Assembly: GCF_003946145.1 (NCBI RefSeq)
Contig: NZ_RHOC01000005.1
Coordinates: forward strand, 92,299 to 156,298
Direction of reading: 5' to 3'
DNA length: 64,000 nt
Source: Levilactobacillus huananensis
GTDB lineage: Bacteria; Bacillota; Bacilli; Lactobacillales; Lactobacillaceae
Shown here: positions 10,134 through 22,044 of the stretch, in pieces
Layout: each line of letters starts with the position of its first letter
Position numbering within the stretch: the stretch's first letter is position 1
Program-made: the position numbers and the translations under genes
Notes under the pieces: model-generated
Told to the model about the DNA's origin: nothing
The model's database searches: none
The model's input: the letters and a program-made list of their open reading frames with translations, nothing else

Positions 10134-10167
10134 CAAACAAAAAGGACCCGCCATCTCTGACGAGTCC
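10134..10167 (-). terminator. intrinsic terminator of rpoBC
   Basis: 9-bp stem GGACTCGTC / GGCGGGTCC with two G-U pairs, loop AGAGAT, followed by TTTTTGTTTG on the minus strand, about 25 nt after the rpoC stop. On the plus strand no T-run follows, so it does not obviously serve comC. Confidence 0.9.
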
Positions 10168-10191
10168 CCCGACTAAGTCGCTTAACCGAAA

Positions 10192-13100
10192 TTAAGCTTG
10201 AGAGTCTTCTTGCATTTGTTTTTCCAAATCGCTGATTGAGTAGACGCCTTCGGTTGACGAACCGCCAACTTCCTTGGGCTTGATCTGACGGTAATCTGGC
10301 ATCCCAGTACCGGCAGGAATAATCTTCCCAATAATAACGTTTTCCTTCAAACCAACCAATGGATCGTTCTTGCCTCGAATAGCAGCATCGGTCAAGACAC
10401 GCGTTGTTTCTTGGAAGGAAGCGGCTGATAAGAAACTGTTCGTTTCCAGGGCAGCCTTGGTGATCCCCAAGATAACTGGACGAGCCGTAGCGGCGATCCC
10501 ACCAGAAATTAATGTCTGGTAGTTAGCGCGACGGAAGTCTTGAATATCCATCAAAGTCCCAGGTAAAACATCGGTATCGCCCGGATCCATGATCCGAACC
10601 TTCCGAAGCATCTGACGAACCATGATTTCAACGTGCTTATCACTGATAGCCACACCTTGCATCCGGTAGACACGTTGCACTTCGCCTAAAATATAGGTTT
10701 CAGTAGACAAGACGTCACGAACACGCAGAAGTTCCTTAGGATCAACAGACCCATAGTTCAAGGCAGCACCACGGTGGATAAAGTCCCCTTCAGAAACTCG
10801 CATGCGAGCAGTGATTGGTAACTTGTAACTCCGAGTATCAGCCTCACCCTTGATCGTAACCTCTTTGACACGGTCAGCTGGGTTTTCTTCGATTGATTCA
10901 ACCGTCCCAGTAACTTCAGTAATCTCAGCTTTACCTTTAGGGTTCCGAGATTCAAATAATTCTTGAACACGAGGAAGCCCTTGGGTGATATCTTCGTTCC
11001 CGGCAACACCACCGGTATGGAAGTTACGCATGGTTAATTGCGTTCCTGGTTCACCGATAGATTGTGCGGCAACAGTTCCGACTGCTTCACCAACTTCAAC
11101 TTCATCACCAGTGGCCATGTTACGACCATAACAGTGTTCACAAACACCGTGTTCAGTGTTACAAGTGAAGGCAGAGCGAATCGTGACCTCTTCAACACCA
11201 GCATCAACAATCTTTTGAGCGGTGTCTTCAACGATCATTTGGTTCTTTGGCACGATGATGTCACCGGTCTTAGGATCGACAACTGACTTCTGCGTGTAAC
11301 GGCCGAGAATTCGGTCGTACAGAGGTTCGATCATTTCGTTTCCATCAGTGATGGCCCGAATCTTCAAACCACGGTCAGTTCCACAATCCTTCTCCCGAAT
11401 GATAACATCTTGCGCCACATCGACCAGACGCCGAGTCAGGTAACCTGAGTTGGCAGTCTTGAGGGCCGTATCGGTCATCCCTTTACGGGCCCCATGGGTC
11501 GAAATGAACATTTCCATAACCGTCAGGCCTTCACGGAAGTTAGACGTGATAGGCAATTCCATGATGTCCCCACTAGGTGCGGCCATCAATCCACGCATAC
11601 CAGCTAATTGCGTAAAGTTAGAAATGTTCCCCCGGGCACCAGAATCACTCATCATAAAGATAGGGTTCTGTTGGTCGAAACTGTGGATCAGAGCGTTTTG
11701 AATATCATCCTTGGCATCGTTCCAGATCCCAATGACACGTTCGTAACGTTCGTGGTCCGTAATCAACCCACGCCGGAATTGCTTCGTTACCGTGGCAACC
11801 TGTTTGTGGGCTGCGTCGATAATTTCTGGCTTTTCCTTCAAGTCGGTGACGTCGACCATCCCAACCGTTAACCCAGACTTCGTCGATTCGTCGTAACCCA
11901 AATCTTTGATCCGGTCCAACAACTTAGAGGTTTCAGTAACCTTGTATTGTTGGTAAACGGCCGCGATAATGTCGGACAAGAAGCCCTTCTTGAACGGTCC
12001 GATTAATTCGGCATTTTGCAAGTAATCATGAATGTCTTCACCCGGTGCCAAGAAGTACTTGTCAGGGACGTAACCATTCAAGTTTGTGTTAGTAGGTTCA
12101 TTCAAGTATGGGAAAGACTTTGGCAGGATATTGTTAAAGATCAACTTCCCAACAGTCGTTACCATAATCTTGGTGCGTTGATCATCGGTGAATGGCTTGT
12201 CTGGCATGGAGGAAACCTGAACACCGACACGACTGTGCCAGTGAACCAAACCGTTCCGGTAAGCCAGAACAGCTTCGTTGAGGTCGGTAAAGATCATACC
12301 TTCCCCTTCACGGTTGTCTTCTTCCATCGTCAAGTAGTAGTTCCCGATAACCATATCTTGTGAAGGCGCAACGACTGGCTTACCACTGGCAGGTGCCAAG
12401 ATATGGTGAGCAGCCAACATCAGCAAACGTGCTTCAGCTTGCGCTTCGTCAGATAAAGGCACGTGGATGGCCATTTGGTCCCCATCAAAATCGGCGTTGT
12501 AAGCTTCACAAGCCAATGGGTGAAGACGCATAGCCTTACCACTAACCAAGACTGGTTCGAACGCTTGAATCCCTAAACGGTGAAGCGTAGGGGCCCGGTT
12601 CAACAGAACAGGGTGTTCCTTGATAACATCTTCAAGAACATTGAAGACATCGTCATCTTCACGGTCAATCTGGCGCTTAGCATTCTTAATGTTAGAAGCC
12701 AAGCCACGTGCAACGAGTTCCTTCATGATAAATGGCCGGAATAATTCCAAAGCCATTGGCACTGGGAGACCCATTTGGTTGAACTTGAGGGAAGGACCAA
12801 CGTCAATAACGGAACGACCAGAGTAGTCAACCCGCTTCCCTAACAAGTTTTGACGGAAACGCCCTTGCTTCCCTTTCAACATGTGTGAAAGAGACTTTAA
12901 TGGACGATTACCAGGACCAGCAACTGGACGGCCACGACGACCGTTATCGATCAAGGCGTCAACGGCTTCTTGAAGCATCCGCTTTTCGTTTTGAACGATG
13001 ATACCAGGTGCGTTTAAGTCTAACAAACGCTTCAACCGGCTATTCCGGTTGATAACCCGCCGGTACAAGTCATTAAGATCAGACGTTGCAAAACGTCCCC

Positions 13101-13839
13101 CTTCGAGTTGTACCATTGGCCGTAAATCAGGTGGAATTACCGGAATAGCATCCATTACCATCCATTCAGGACGGTTACCAGATGTCACGAAGGCTTCCAA
13201 AATGTCCAAACGACGAACGGCACGCGTCCGCTTTTGGCCAGTAGCATCCTTCAATTGTTCCTTTAATTCTGTAACTTCTTTATCTAAATCCACGGCCATC
13301 AATAACTTTTTGATGGCTTCGGCACCCATTTCAGCCTTGAAGGCTTGACTGCCGTATTCTACGAGCTTGTCACGGTAATCACGTTCGGAAAGGAGTTGTT
13401 TCTTTTCCAAAGGTGTATCGCCGGGATCAAGAACAACGTAAGATGCGAAATAGATGATTTCTTCCAGAGCACGGGGGCTCATGTCTAGGACAAGACCCAT
13501 CCGACTTGGAATACCCTTGAAGTACCAGATGTGGGTTACAGGAGCTGCTAATTCAATATGGCCCATCCGTTCACGACGAACCTTAGAACGGGTAACTTCG
13601 ACCCCACAACGGTCACAAACGACACCCTTGTAACGGATCCGTTTGTACTTTCCACAGGCACATTCCCAATCCTTAGTAGGACCGAAAATCCGCTCGTCGA
13701 AAAGTCCATCTTTTTCAGGCTTTAACGTCCGGTAGTTGATGGTTTCAGGCTTTTTAACTTCCCCGTAAGACCAGCTACGGATCTTATCAGGTGAAGCCAG
13801 CCCGATCTGCATGCTTTCGAACTTATTGACATCGACCAA
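10192..13839 (-). CDS. rpoC: RNA polymerase beta' subunit
   Basis: 1215 residues, complete. The Mg-binding catalytic motif [10 protein letters not shown] is intact, as are the N-terminal zinc ribbon ([20 protein letters not shown]) and the second cysteine cluster (CGTDRG...[11 protein letters not shown]). Start is TTG (then GTC GAT GTC AAT AAG), 8 nt after GGGAGG; no better start exists. It follows rpoB by 21 nt in one operon. Confidence 0.98.
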   Translation of the reverse strand: MVDVNKFESMQIGLASPDKIRSWSYGEVKKPETINYRTLKPEKDGLFDERIFGPTKDWECACGKYKRIRYKGVVCDRCGVEVTRSKVRRERMGHIELAAPVTHIWYFKGIPSRMGLVLDMSPRALEEIIYFASYVVLDPGDTPLEKKQLLSERDYRDKLVEYGSQAFKAEMGAEAIKKLLMAVDLDKEVTELKEQLKDATGQKRTRAVRRLDILEAFVTSGNRPEWMVMDAIPVIPPDLRPMVQLEGGRFATSDLNDLYRRVINRNSRLKRLLDLNAPGIIVQNEKRMLQEAVDALIDNGRRGRPVAGPGNRPLKSLSHMLKGKQGRFRQNLLGKRVDYSGRSVIDVGPSLKFNQMGLPVPMALELFRPFIMKELVARGLASNIKNAKRQIDREDDDVFNVLEDVIKEHPVLLNRAPTLHRLGIQAFEPVLVSGKAMRLHPLACEAYNADFDGDQMAIHVPLSDEAQAEARLLMLAAHHILAPASGKPVVAPSQDMVIGNYYLTMEEDNREGEGMIFTDLNEAVLAYRNGLVHWHSRVGVQVSSMPDKPFTDDQRTKIMVTTVGKLIFNNILPKSFPYLNEPTNTNLNGYVPDKYFLAPGEDIHDYLQNAELIGPFKKGFLSDIIAAVYQQYKVTETSKLLDRIKDLGYDESTKSGLTVGMVDVTDLKEKPEIIDAAHKQVATVTKQFRRGLITDHERYERVIGIWNDAKDDIQNALIHSFDQQNPIFMMSDSGARGNISNFTQLAGMRGLMAAPSGDIMELPITSNFREGLTVMEMFISTHGARKGMTDTALKTANSGYLTRRLVDVAQDVIIREKDCGTDRGLKIRAITDGNEMIEPLYDRILGRYTQKSVVDPKTGDIIVPKNQMIVEDTAQKIVDAGVEEVTIRSAFTCNTEHGVCEHCYGRNMATGDEVEVGEAVGTVAAQSIGEPGTQLTMRNFHTGGVAGNEDITQGLPRVQELFESRNPKGKAEITEVTGTVESIEENPADRVKEVTIKGEADTRSYKLPITARMRVSEGDFIHRGAALNYGSVDPKELLRVRDVLSTETYILGEVQRVYRMQGVAISDKHVEIMVRQMLRKVRIMDPGDTDVLPGTLMDIQDFRRANYQTLISGGIAATARPVILGITKAALETNSFLSAASFQETTRVLTDAAIRGKNDPLVGLKENVIIGKIIPAGTGMPDYRQIKPKEVGGSSTEGVYSISDLEKQMQEDSQA

Positions 13840-13860
13840 AGAAGCGACCTCCCTTATTAA

Positions 13861-16800
13861 TTAGTCTTGTGTGTTCGGTTGACTTTCATTTTTAGTGGTT
13901 TCTGGTGCTGCTTTGGCACTTTCAGCCTGAGCTTGTGCCTTGCGTTGTTCTTCCTGCTGTTGGGCAAGCTTACTCAGCGCATCAACGTTCACAACATCAT
14001 CGTCATCGTCGTCCATATCACGGAGTTCAATTTCTTCGTTGTTCCCGTTTAAGACCTTCATATCCAGACCCAAGGATTGTAATTCCTTGACCAGAACACG
14101 GAAGGATTCAGGTACACCAGGCTTTGGAATTGGATCGCCCTTAACAATGGCTTCGTAGGTCTTAACCCGTCCAACCACGTCATCAGACTTGTACGTTAAG
14201 ATTTCTTGTAACGTATAAGCGGCACCATAAGCTTCCAAGGCCCAAACTTCCATTTCACCGAAACGTTGGCCCCCAAATTGCGCTTTACCACCAAGTGGTT
14301 GTTGCGTAACCAGTGAGTAAGGTCCGATGGAACGCGCGTGCATCTTGTCGTCGACCATGTGGGCCAGCTTCAAGTAGTTCATCACACCAACGGCAACCCG
14401 CTTGTCGAATGGTTCACCGGTCCGACCATCGTATAAGACAGTCTTCGCATCGGCAGCCATACCGGCTTCCTTAACAGCGTCCGCAATATCAGTATCTTGG
14501 GCACCATCAAAGACAGGTGTTGCCACGTGGATACCCAACTTACGAGCAGCCATTCCCAAATGCAATTCGAGCACTTGCCCGATATTCATACGGGAAGGCA
14601 CACCCATTGGGCTCAACATGATGTCGATTGGGGTCCCATCTGGCATGTACGGCATATCTTCTTCAGGGATAACGACGGAAACCGTCCCCTTGTTACCGTG
14701 ACGACCAGACATCTTGTCCCCAACTTGGATCTTCCGCTTTTGTGCGATGTAGACCCGAACCATCATGTTAACACCAGGTGAAAGTTCGTCCCCGTTTTCA
14801 CGAGTAAAGATCTTGACGTCCTGGATAATCCCGCCACCACCATGAGGAACCTTCAGGGAAGTATCCCGAACTTCACGGGCCTTTTCACCAAAGATAGCAT
14901 GGAGCAAACGTTCTTCAGCTGATAATTCAGTCACACCCTTAGGCGTTACCTTACCAACCAGGATGTCACCGTCTTGAACTTCGGCACCAATCCGGATAAT
15001 TCCGTCTTCGTCCAAGTTCTTCAAGGCATCTTCACCCACGTTAGGAATTTCACGAGTCATTTCTTCAGGTCCAAGCTTCGTGTCACGTGCTTCTGATTCG
15101 TATTCTTCAATATGAATCGACGTGTAAACGTCATCGCGAACCAACCGTTCGTTGATTCCGATGGCATCTTCGAAGTTGTACCCTTGCCAAGTCATGAAAG
15201 CAACCAATGGGTTTTGACCTAAGGCCAGTTCCCCATTTTCCATTGAAGGACCATCAGCCAAGATCTCGTCATTGTCAACGTGATCGCCAACCTTAACGAT
15301 TGGGCGTTGGTTGTAGTTCTTCCCACCGTTAGAACGGCGGAACTTCATCAACTTGTAAGTGTCCAGCGCATCGTCGGCACGACGTACACGGATTTCACGT
15401 GCATCGACGTATTCAACAGTCCCCTCATGTTGGCTAATTAAAGCAACTCCGGAGTCATGTGCTGCCTTGTATTCGATACCAGTCCCAACCAATGGCGCAT
15501 GAGGGTCAAGCAATGGCACAGCTTGCCGCTGCATGTTGGCACCCATCAAGGCACGGTTGGAGTCATCGTTTTCCAAGAAAGGAATACATGCCGTGGCCAC
15601 AGCAACAACCTGCTTTGGCGAAACGTCCATGTAGTCAATCCGGTCAGCCGTCGTTTCGATGTTATCAGCTTCGGAACGGGCCATGATGGTATCCGTATCG
15701 AATGAACCGTCATCGTTCAATGGCGTGTTGGCTTGGGCAACGACGTAGTTATCTTCTTCGTCAGCCGTCAGGTAATCGATCTTGTCGGTAACCTTATGTG
15801 TATCCCATGAGACACGACGGTATGGCGTTTCAATAAACCCGTACTTGTTAACCCGGGCGTAGCTGGAAAGACTGTTAATCAACCCAATGTTAGGACCTTC
15901 AGGTGTTTCAATTGGACACATACGGCCATAGTGGGTGTAGTGAACGTCTCGAACTTCATATCCGGCACGATCACGCGTTAAACCACCAGGTCCAAGAGCA
16001 GACAACCGACGCTTATGCGTTAATTCGCCAAGTGGGTTGGTCTGATCCATGAATTGTGACAATTGAGATGACCCGAAGAATTCCTTGATTGAGGCAACCA
16101 CTGGACGAATGTTAATCAGTTGTTGTGGCGTTACCGTCGCAGCATCCTGAATGGACATCCGTTCACGCACAACCCGTTCCATTCGAGATAACCCGATCCG
16201 GAATTGGTTTTGCAGGAGTTCACCCACGGAACGAATCCGCCGGTTACCCAAGTGGTCAATGTCATCGACGTTCCCAATTCCAACTTGCAGATCGAAGAAG
16301 TAGTTCATGGAAGCAATGATGTCGGCTGGGCGAATATGCTTCAGCTTGATATCAATGTTGCCATTCCCGATAACGGGAACTTCTTGTTCAGGATCGTCTG
16401 GTGATTGTACCTTAATGATTTGTAATTTAAGGGGTTCAGTGACAACAGCTTCGTCTGAAGGCTGGAAAGTAACCATCTTGAAGTCTTCTTGGTCCAAGTA
16501 AGGTGCCAAGGTCTTCATGACGTCTTTATCAACGACCGTTCCCTTTTGCGCGATAACTTCACCAGTATCTGGGTCAGCTAAAGTTTCAGCTAAAGTTAAA
16601 CCAAGCAAACGTGTCTTCAGGCTGAGCTTCTTGTTGGTCTTGTAACGACCAACAGGCGCCATGTCATAACGCTTTGGATCGAAGAACCGTGCGGTCAGTA
16701 AGCTCCGTGAAGAGTCGGCCGTCTTAGGTTCACCTGGACGTAGACGTTCGTAGATGTCCTTTAAGGATTCTTCGACACGTGAATCGTCGCTGTTCTTGTG

Positions 16801-17475
16801 AATATCCTTTTCCAACGTCTGTGAAAGACTTTCGTTGTCACCTAAGATATCCAAGATTTCATCGTCAGAACCGAAACCTAATGCCCGAACTAATTCAGTC
16901 ATTGGGATCTTACGGGTCCGGTCGATCCGAACGTAAGAAACGTTCTTAGCGTCCGTTTCGAATTCAAGCCAAGCACCCCGGTTAGGGATAACAGTGGCAC
17001 CGAAGATCGTCCGACCGTTCTTATCAGTGTCGTCATTGAAGTAAACGCCTGGTGACCGGACTAATTGGGAAACAATTACCCGTTCTGCCCCGTTAATAAT
17101 GAAGGTCCCTTGGGCCGTCATTAATGGAAAATCACCGAAGAAGACGTCTTGTGACTTAATTTCGCCCGTTTCATGGTTCGTCAAGCGAAGAGTTACATGC
17201 AGTGGTGCAGAGTAGTTCGCATCGTGCTCCCGTGCTTCATCGACCGTATATTTGGGTTCTAGTAATTGATAATCAACAAACTCTAACGAAAGGTTTCCTT
17301 GAAAATCTTCGATTGGCATGATGTCGTCGAACATATCGCGTAAACCTTCGTCAAGGAACCAGTTATACGAATTGGTCTGAATCTCGATTAAGTTAGGGAG
17401 ATCAAGGACTTCCTTGATCCGCGAATAGCTACGGCGAGTACGGTGTTTCCCGTATTTCACTAAGTGTCCTGCCAA
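13861..17475 (-). CDS. rpoB: RNA polymerase beta subunit
   Basis: 1204 residues from the TTG start chosen here (then [19 protein letters not shown]). A GTG three codons upstream (17484) is open but lies inside the ribosome binding sequence AGAGGTGA, so TTG fits better and matches the family N-terminus. The rifampicin region ([18 protein letters not shown]...[12 protein letters not shown]) is wild type. Conserved RPIV and [24 protein letters not shown] blocks are present. The C-terminal tail is acidic then Q/K-rich, typical of lactobacilli. Confidence 0.97.
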   Translation of the reverse strand: MAGHLVKYGKHRTRRSYSRIKEVLDLPNLIEIQTNSYNWFLDEGLRDMFDDIMPIEDFQGNLSLEFVDYQLLEPKYTVDEAREHDANYSAPLHVTLRLTNHETGEIKSQDVFFGDFPLMTAQGTFIINGAERVIVSQLVRSPGVYFNDDTDKNGRTIFGATVIPNRGAWLEFETDAKNVSYVRIDRTRKIPMTELVRALGFGSDDEILDILGDNESLSQTLEKDIHKNSDDSRVEESLKDIYERLRPGEPKTADSSRSLLTARFFDPKRYDMAPVGRYKTNKKLSLKTRLLGLTLAETLADPDTGEVIAQKGTVVDKDVMKTLAPYLDQEDFKMVTFQPSDEAVVTEPLKLQIIKVQSPDDPEQEVPVIGNGNIDIKLKHIRPADIIASMNYFFDLQVGIGNVDDIDHLGNRRIRSVGELLQNQFRIGLSRMERVVRERMSIQDAATVTPQQLINIRPVVASIKEFFGSSQLSQFMDQTNPLGELTHKRRLSALGPGGLTRDRAGYEVRDVHYTHYGRMCPIETPEGPNIGLINSLSSYARVNKYGFIETPYRRVSWDTHKVTDKIDYLTADEEDNYVVAQANTPLNDDGSFDTDTIMARSEADNIETTADRIDYMDVSPKQVVAVATACIPFLENDDSNRALMGANMQRQAVPLLDPHAPLVGTGIEYKAAHDSGVALISQHEGTVEYVDAREIRVRRADDALDTYKLMKFRRSNGGKNYNQRPIVKVGDHVDNDEILADGPSMENGELALGQNPLVAFMTWQGYNFEDAIGINERLVRDDVYTSIHIEEYESEARDTKLGPEEMTREIPNVGEDALKNLDEDGIIRIGAEVQDGDILVGKVTPKGVTELSAEERLLHAIFGEKAREVRDTSLKVPHGGGGIIQDVKIFTRENGDELSPGVNMMVRVYIAQKRKIQVGDKMSGRHGNKGTVSVVIPEEDMPYMPDGTPIDIMLSPMGVPSRMNIGQVLELHLGMAARKLGIHVATPVFDGAQDTDIADAVKEAGMAADAKTVLYDGRTGEPFDKRVAVGVMNYLKLAHMVDDKMHARSIGPYSLVTQQPLGGKAQFGGQRFGEMEVWALEAYGAAYTLQEILTYKSDDVVGRVKTYEAIVKGDPIPKPGVPESFRVLVKELQSLGLDMKVLNGNNEEIELRDMDDDDDDVVNVDALSKLAQQQEEQRKAQAQAESAKAAPETTKNESQPNTQD

Positions 17476-17564
17476 GTTGTTCACCTCTCCTATTTATTCT
17501 GTCAACTGGCCAGTCCGGAATGTTACATTTTGATTACAATTGCATTTAGACCCGGATTTTTGGC

Positions 17565-17602
17565 AAAAAAAATCCAAAAACAAACCCAAAGTTTGCTTTT
17601 GG
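17565..17602 (-). terminator. intrinsic terminator inside the rpoB leader (putative attenuator)
   Basis: 12-bp stem CCAAAAGCAAAC / GTTTGTTTTTGG with loop TTTGG, followed by ATTTTTTTTG on the minus strand. It lies about 65 nt downstream of the predicted rpoB transcription start and 90 nt before the rpoB start codon. It could also end tetR transcripts, but the rpoB promoter lies upstream of it, so rpoBC transcripts must read through. Confidence 0.8.
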
Positions 17603-17673
17603 CTTCTTATAGTGATAGCTCCGGACAATATATCGGCGCTACCAATTTCAGTTCACAGTTGCATACGAATAAT

Positions 17674-17702
17674 ATAGTACTAAATCTAACGCCGAATGTC
17701 AA
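17674..17702 (-). promoter_or_regulatory. rpoBC promoter
   Basis: TTGACA - 17 bp - TACTAT, starting 11 bp after the tetR stop codon. Confidence 0.75.
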
Positions 17703-17712
17703 TACATTGACT

Positions 17713-18312
17713 TTACTTTTTAGCGGCAACGCCAAACAAAATCAACCGAACCAACGCCAGCGTCTGCTCGTGCTGAGTCGCGTCCTTAGGCCCCACATGG
17801 TGGAACGTATTAAACAGTGGACTCAGACTCGTCAGATAGAAAGAAGCCGCATCCTGCGGTTGAACGTCGCCCTGTAGCCGAATTGCATCCGTGGCAAAGA
17901 AGGCCGTCAGTGGTGCCAGGTAGTCTTGCTGGAAGACCATCCCCAGCTGCCGTTGATTCTCCGGCTTTAGGAATCGAAAGCTTCCATGAATTACTGTAAA
18001 GATGTCTCTAGGGTGTGCTGACGTTAGAACCTCGGTAACCGCCGTTAGGGCTTCTACCGAATCAGCATCGGGCGTTAGCTGGGCAACAACCCGTGTAATG
18101 CCCTCACGAATCCCCTCACCAACCGTCTGAATCACCTCTAAGAAGATAACTTCCTTATCACTAAAATGATGATATAAGGCAGGTTGCGTGATACCTACCT
18201 GGCGCGCAATCTCACGCGTCGACGTTGCTTGATAACCCTGTGACAGGAATTGTTCCCGAGCCGCTGTCAGAATCGCTGCGTGGGTACGGGTCAATTGTTC
18301 TTCTCTCTTCAT
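17713..18312 (-). CDS. TetR/AcrR family transcriptional regulator
   Basis: 199 residues. The N-terminal helix-turn-helix is clear (ILTAAREQFLSQGYQATSTREIARQVGITQPALYHHF), followed by a helical ligand domain. The effector and target are unknown; no efflux gene is adjacent on the same strand. It lies directly upstream of rpoB in the same orientation with its own untranslated region, but the strong rpoB promoter and leader terminator argue against a true operon. Confidence 0.9.
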   Translation of the reverse strand: MKREEQLTRTHAAILTAAREQFLSQGYQATSTREIARQVGITQPALYHHFSDKEVIFLEVIQTVGEGIREGITRVVAQLTPDADSVEALTAVTEVLTSAHPRDIFTVIHGSFRFLKPENQRQLGMVFQQDYLAPLTAFFATDAIRLQGDVQPQDAASFYLTSLSPLFNTFHHVGPKDATQHEQTLALVRLILFGVAAKK

Positions 18313-18403
18313 TTACAGGCCGTCGTCCTTTCTCAAATTAAAATTTCCTAACCAGTGTACCACATTTCATTTATCACCGGTTAGACCAGACGCCACGCCT
18401 GAC

Positions 18404-18437
18404 AAAAAAGTAGCCATCCCTATATAGGAATGACTAC
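18404..18437 (-). terminator. intrinsic terminator of ctsR-clpC
   Basis: 11-bp stem GTAGTCATTCC / GGGATGGCTAC, loop TATATA, followed by six T on the minus strand. Confidence 0.92.
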
Positions 18438-18455
18438 CTCACCATTTATTTTGCT

Positions 18456-20951
18456 TTAGTGACTGCCAACTGCCGTTGGTTCTTGGCTCTTACTCGACTT
18501 GATGGCCATTGTCATCTTGCCGTGAGAAGCACCCATGGTAACCTGATCATGAGTCTTAACCTCACCACTTAGTAAGGCTTCACTTAACCGGTCTTCAACC
18601 TGAGTCTGTAAAGCACGACGAATTGGTCGGGCTCCATACTCGGGATCAAATCCGGCCTTAGCAATCACGTCAATCGCGGCTGGCGTAATTTTCAACTTGA
18701 CGGACTGATCAGCAACTCGTGAAATAATCTGCTTAGCCATCAACTTCACGATCTCATGGAGTTCATCCTTCTTCAAGGAGTGGAAGATCACCGTTTCATC
18801 GATCCGATTCAAGAATTCTGGCCGGAACGACTGTTTGAGGGTTTCCCGAATAGTCTGAGCCATAGCCTTGTAGTTGTTAGCCTGGTCCTCGGCGCCGAAG
18901 CCCACGGTCTTTTCATCCCGCAACTTCGTGGCACCCAGGTTGGACGTCATGATTAAGATGGTATTTCTGAAGTCCACCTTACGTCCCTTGGAATCGGTCA
19001 AGTAGCCGTCGTCCAATACCTGTAAGAGAATATTGAAAACATCAGGGTGTGCCTTTTCTACTTCATCGAATAGGACCACTGAATATGGCTTTTGACGAAC
19101 CTTTTCGGTTAACTGGCCACCTTCATCATAGCCAACGTATCCCGGAGCAGAACCAATTAAGCGACTCGTGGAATACTTCTCCATGTATTCGCTCATGTCG
19201 ACTCGAATCATGTTATTTTCGGAACCAAACATTGCTTCGGCCAAGGCCTTGGCCAATTCAGTCTTCCCAACCCCAGTTGGCCCCAGGAACATAAAGGACC
19301 CAATTGGTCGGTTCGGATCTTTCAATCCGGAACGCGCACGACGGATGGCCCGAGAAACGGCGGAAACCGCCTCTTCTTGGCCAACGACACGTTGGTGCAA
19401 AATTTTCTCGAGGTTAACCAAACGGTCAGCATCGGTTTGCTTCAACTGGGTAATTGGTACACCAGTCCATTCGGCCACAACTTCTGCCACATCTTCCCCC
19501 GTGACATCCGTCGTGTACTGTTGGTCGCTGGCAGCCGCTGCTGCGGCCGCTTTGGCCTTGCGTGCGTCTAACTTCTCTCTTAAGGCCATCTCTTGCGTCC
19601 GTAGCTTAGCGGCACGTTCGAAGTCCTGCTGTTCAATAGCCGCTTCCTTCTCGTCAGCTAGACTAGCCAACTCCTGAGCCTGTTTAGAAGCTGGCGTTGG
19701 TTTGCCCATCTGGTCAATGCGGACTTTAGCAGACGCTTCATCCATCAGGTCAATGGCCTTATCGGGTAAGAAACGGTCACTAATGTACCGTGTGGATAAC
19801 TTAACAGCTTGGTTTAACGCATCATCCGTAATATTTACATGGTGGTGATCCTCATACCGTGACCGTAAGCCCTTCAAGATTTCCAAGGCTTCATCTGGAG
19901 TTGGTTCATTGACCTGAACCGTAGCAAATCGACGTTCCAGAGCCGCATCAGATTCGATGTACTTCTGGTATTCGTCCAACGTTGTGGCCCCAATCGTCTG
20001 AAGTTCACCACGTGCCAAGGCTGGCTTCAAGATATTAGAGGCATCGATTGCCCCCTCAGCCCCACCAGCGCCGATCAGTGTGTGAAGTTCATCAATAAAC
20101 AGGATAACCTGTCCATCGTTGTAGATTTCTTCAATAACTTTCTTCAAACGGTCTTCAAATTCACCACGGTACTTGGTTCCAGCCACGAGGGACCCCATGT
20201 CGAGCATCATTAACCGTTTGTTTTGCATGTCTTCAGGCACGTCACCGGCGACAATCCGTTGCGCCAAGCCCTCGGCAATCGCCGTCTTCCCAACACCTGG
20301 TTCTCCAATAAGAACTGGATTGTTCTTGGTCCGACGACTCAAAATTTGAATGACTCGCTTAACTTCCTTTTCACGCCCTACCGTTGGATCCATCCGACCT
20401 TCTTTAGCCGCTTCGGTTAAATTACGGGCCAGAGAATCCAGCGTTGGTGTGCCACCTTGGGCAGCCCGACGTTGCGATCGGTTATCATTGCGGCGTTTTG
20501 GCGTATCGGTAATCCCAAGTTTCCGCAAAACAACCTTACGAGCGTCCGTTAATTCAACGCTCAGGTTCTTTAAGATCCGGGAAGACAGAATGGTTTCGTC
20601 GCTAAGCAACGCTAACAAAATGTGCTCTGTTCCAATCTTCGTAGCACCTAACCGTTTGGCTTCGTCGCCGGCCAACGTTAACATCGTTTTGGCCTTTGGT
20701 GAATATGGCAGGTAACTGTCCTTGTCTGTGTTGGCTAACGTGCCGTAGCCCGTGAACCGTTCGATTTCCTCGCGAACATCGTCTTCAGTAATCGAAAACT
20801 GCTGCAAAACCTTATTGGCAATGCCATTCTTTTCAATTGTAAGGGCGAGTAGCAGGTGTTCCGTTCCCACCGCTTGGTGCTTAAAATACTTTGCTTGTTC
20901 CTGTGCCAATACCAAGACACTCTTAGCACTCGGTGTAAATAGGTTATCCAT
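18456..20951 (-). CDS. clpC: ATP-dependent Clp protease ATP-binding subunit ClpC
   Basis: 831 residues. HSP100 unfoldase that partners ClpP. Domain order: double Clp_N (1-145), AAA+ 1 with Walker A GEPGVGKT, a UVR-type coiled middle region (around 430-455, [19 protein letters not shown]), AAA+ 2 with GPTGVGKT, and the D2 small domain. Ends with a short S/T-rich tail. 17 nt after ctsR, so co-regulated by CtsR. mcsA/mcsB are absent from the operon, as in other lactobacilli. Confidence 0.97.
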   Translation of the reverse strand: MDNLFTPSAKSVLVLAQEQAKYFKHQAVGTEHLLLALTIEKNGIANKVLQQFSITEDDVREEIERFTGYGTLANTDKDSYLPYSPKAKTMLTLAGDEAKRLGATKIGTEHILLALLSDETILSSRILKNLSVELTDARKVVLRKLGITDTPKRRNDNRSQRRAAQGGTPTLDSLARNLTEAAKEGRMDPTVGREKEVKRVIQILSRRTKNNPVLIGEPGVGKTAIAEGLAQRIVAGDVPEDMQNKRLMMLDMGSLVAGTKYRGEFEDRLKKVIEEIYNDGQVILFIDELHTLIGAGGAEGAIDASNILKPALARGELQTIGATTLDEYQKYIESDAALERRFATVQVNEPTPDEALEILKGLRSRYEDHHHVNITDDALNQAVKLSTRYISDRFLPDKAIDLMDEASAKVRIDQMGKPTPASKQAQELASLADEKEAAIEQQDFERAAKLRTQEMALREKLDARKAKAAAAAAASDQQYTTDVTGEDVAEVVAEWTGVPITQLKQTDADRLVNLEKILHQRVVGQEEAVSAVSRAIRRARSGLKDPNRPIGSFMFLGPTGVGKTELAKALAEAMFGSENNMIRVDMSEYMEKYSTSRLIGSAPGYVGYDEGGQLTEKVRQKPYSVVLFDEVEKAHPDVFNILLQVLDDGYLTDSKGRKVDFRNTILIMTSNLGATKLRDEKTVGFGAEDQANNYKAMAQTIRETLKQSFRPEFLNRIDETVIFHSLKKDELHEIVKLMAKQIISRVADQSVKLKITPAAIDVIAKAGFDPEYGARPIRRALQTQVEDRLSEALLSGEVKTHDQVTMGASHGKMTMAIKSSKSQEPTAVGSH

Positions 20952-20968
20952 TGCAGCTCCTCGCTTTC

Positions 20969-21436
20969 CTAACTCTCGTAACGTAAATGATCCAGAATTG
21001 AATTCAAGACCGCCGCGCGTACGCGTTCATCCATTTCACGGCTACCCGTATTAATCGCATCCTTATTAATGGCTGCTAAAATAATATTAGCTTCGCGCCG
21101 GTTAATGGTCCCAGCCTCAAAGAGGTTACGCACCACCGCCAGGCTATCGTGCCGTGAAATCTGGTCCCCAACAGCACTCACCAACGAATCAATGAAGTCT
21201 AAGTTGTCCAACAGCTTAACCTTTTCGATTCGAATGTAGCCACCGCCACCACGCTTACTGCGAACGACATAGCCATCCTGAATGGTAAAGCGCGTCTTAA
21301 TCACATAATTAATCTGTGAAGGCACCACATTAAATTGATCGGCAATCTCCGCTCTGCGGATCTCAACCTGCTGGGATTCCGCCAGAATCTGCTTCAGGTA
21401 AGATTCAATAATATCCGAAATATTCTGATTCTCCAT
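20969..21436 (-). CDS. ctsR: CtsR, class III stress gene repressor
   Basis: 155 residues, family length. Winged-helix repressor that loses DNA binding on heat through a glycine-rich wing; the wing RSKRGGGGYIRIEK is intact. N-terminus ISDIIESYLKQILAESQQVEIRRAEIADQFNVVPSQINYVI is typical. First gene of the ctsR-clpC operon, with its own operator upstream, giving autoregulation. Confidence 0.96.
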   Translation of the reverse strand: MENQNISDIIESYLKQILAESQQVEIRRAEIADQFNVVPSQINYVIKTRFTIQDGYVVRSKRGGGGYIRIEKVKLLDNLDFIDSLVSAVGDQISRHDSLAVVRNLFEAGTINRREANIILAAINKDAINTGSREMDERVRAAVLNSILDHLRYES

Positions 21437-21461
21437 TATCGTCCCCCCTTCGCCACAGTTA

Positions 21462-21478
21462 TCTGACTAATGTTGACT
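21462..21478 (-). promoter_or_regulatory. CtsR operator
   Basis: Direct heptads AGTCAAC - ATT - AGTCAGA on the minus strand, close to the known CtsR consensus (A/GGTCAAA NAN A/GGTCAAA). It overlaps the predicted transcription start, as expected for repression. Confidence 0.85.
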
Positions 21479-21481
21479 AAT

Positions 21482-21509
21482 ATTATACGAAATTCAACCG
21501 AAAAAGCAA
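21482..21509 (-). promoter_or_regulatory. ctsR-clpC promoter
   Basis: TTGCTT - 16 bp - TATAAT. Perfect -10, weaker -35; the CtsR operator sits immediately downstream. Confidence 0.7.
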
Positions 21510-21556
21510 CGGATTAGCCCGTTCCTCCTGGAGAAGTTCTGGTAAACTATCATAAC

Positions 21557-21602
21557 AAAAAAACGGCCAGCTTCCAAACAATTAGTAAGGAATCCAGTCG
21601 TT
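21557..21602 (-). terminator. intrinsic terminator of the tRNA cluster
   Basis: Imperfect 14-bp stem AACGACTGGATTCC / GGAAGCTGGCCGTT with two mismatches, followed by a T-run on the minus strand, downstream of the last tRNA-Pro. Confidence 0.75.
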
Positions 21603-21635
21603 ATGGTCATAATATGTAATCGAGAGATAAAAAAA

Positions 21636-21709
21636 TCGGGAAGACAAGATTTGAACTTGCGACCCCCACGTCCCGAACGTGGTGCTCTACCAAGCTGAGC
21701 TACTTCCCG
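21636..21709 (-). tRNA. tRNA-Pro (anticodon CGG)
   Basis: 74 nt, cloverleaf complete. Anticodon loop TTCGGGA, anticodon CGG (reads CCG). No encoded CCA. Sequence matches the neighbouring tRNA-Pro(TGG) except in the anticodon and T arms, so it looks like a duplicated, retuned copy. Confidence 0.95.
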
Positions 21710-21746
21710 AAGAAAGCTCACCAGCGAAATATTAAGCTAGTAAAAA

Positions 21747-21820
21747 TCGGGAAGACAGGATTCGAACCTGCGACCCCCTGGTCCCAAACCAGGTGCTCTA
21801 CCAAGCTGAGCTACTTCCCG
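21747..21820 (-). tRNA. tRNA-Pro (anticodon TGG)
   Basis: 74 nt. Anticodon loop TTTGGGA, anticodon TGG. Acceptor CGGGAAG/CTTCCCG with discriminator A, standard TTCGAAT T-loop. No encoded CCA. Confidence 0.97.
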
Positions 21821-21851
21821 AAAATTGCTTATGAGACATAAGCAACAAAAA

Positions 21852-21925
21852 TGCACCCAGTAGGAGTCGAACCTACAACCTTCTGATTCGTAGTCAGACA
21901 CTCTATCCAATTGCGCTATGGGTGC
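21852..21925 (-). tRNA. tRNA-Arg (anticodon ACG)
   Basis: 74 nt. Anticodon loop CTACGAA, anticodon ACG, the usual bacterial A34 tRNA converted to inosine by TadA. T-loop TTCGACT. No encoded CCA. Confidence 0.97.
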
Positions 21926-21945
21926 ATAATTATTATTAAGTTAAA

Positions 21946-22031
21946 TGCCGAGGACCGGGATCGAACCGGTATGGTCATCACTGACCGCAGGATTTTAAGT
22001 CCTGTGCGTCTGCCAATTCCGCCACCCCGGC
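21946..22031 (-). tRNA. tRNA-Leu (anticodon TAA)
   Basis: 86 nt with a long variable arm. Anticodon loop CTTAAAA, anticodon TAA. Acceptor GCCGGGG pairing with CCTCGGC (one wobble). No encoded CCA. Confidence 0.97.
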
Positions 22032-22044
22032 AAAAGGGTTAAAA

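Noticed and set aside
19168..19677. 169-codon open frame on the plus strand
   Set aside because: Antisense shadow of clpC; Ala/Ser/Arg-rich translation typical of reversed coding DNA.
21494..21721. 75-codon open frame across a tRNA
   Set aside because: Overlaps tRNA-Pro(CGG) and the tRNA terminator; artefact.
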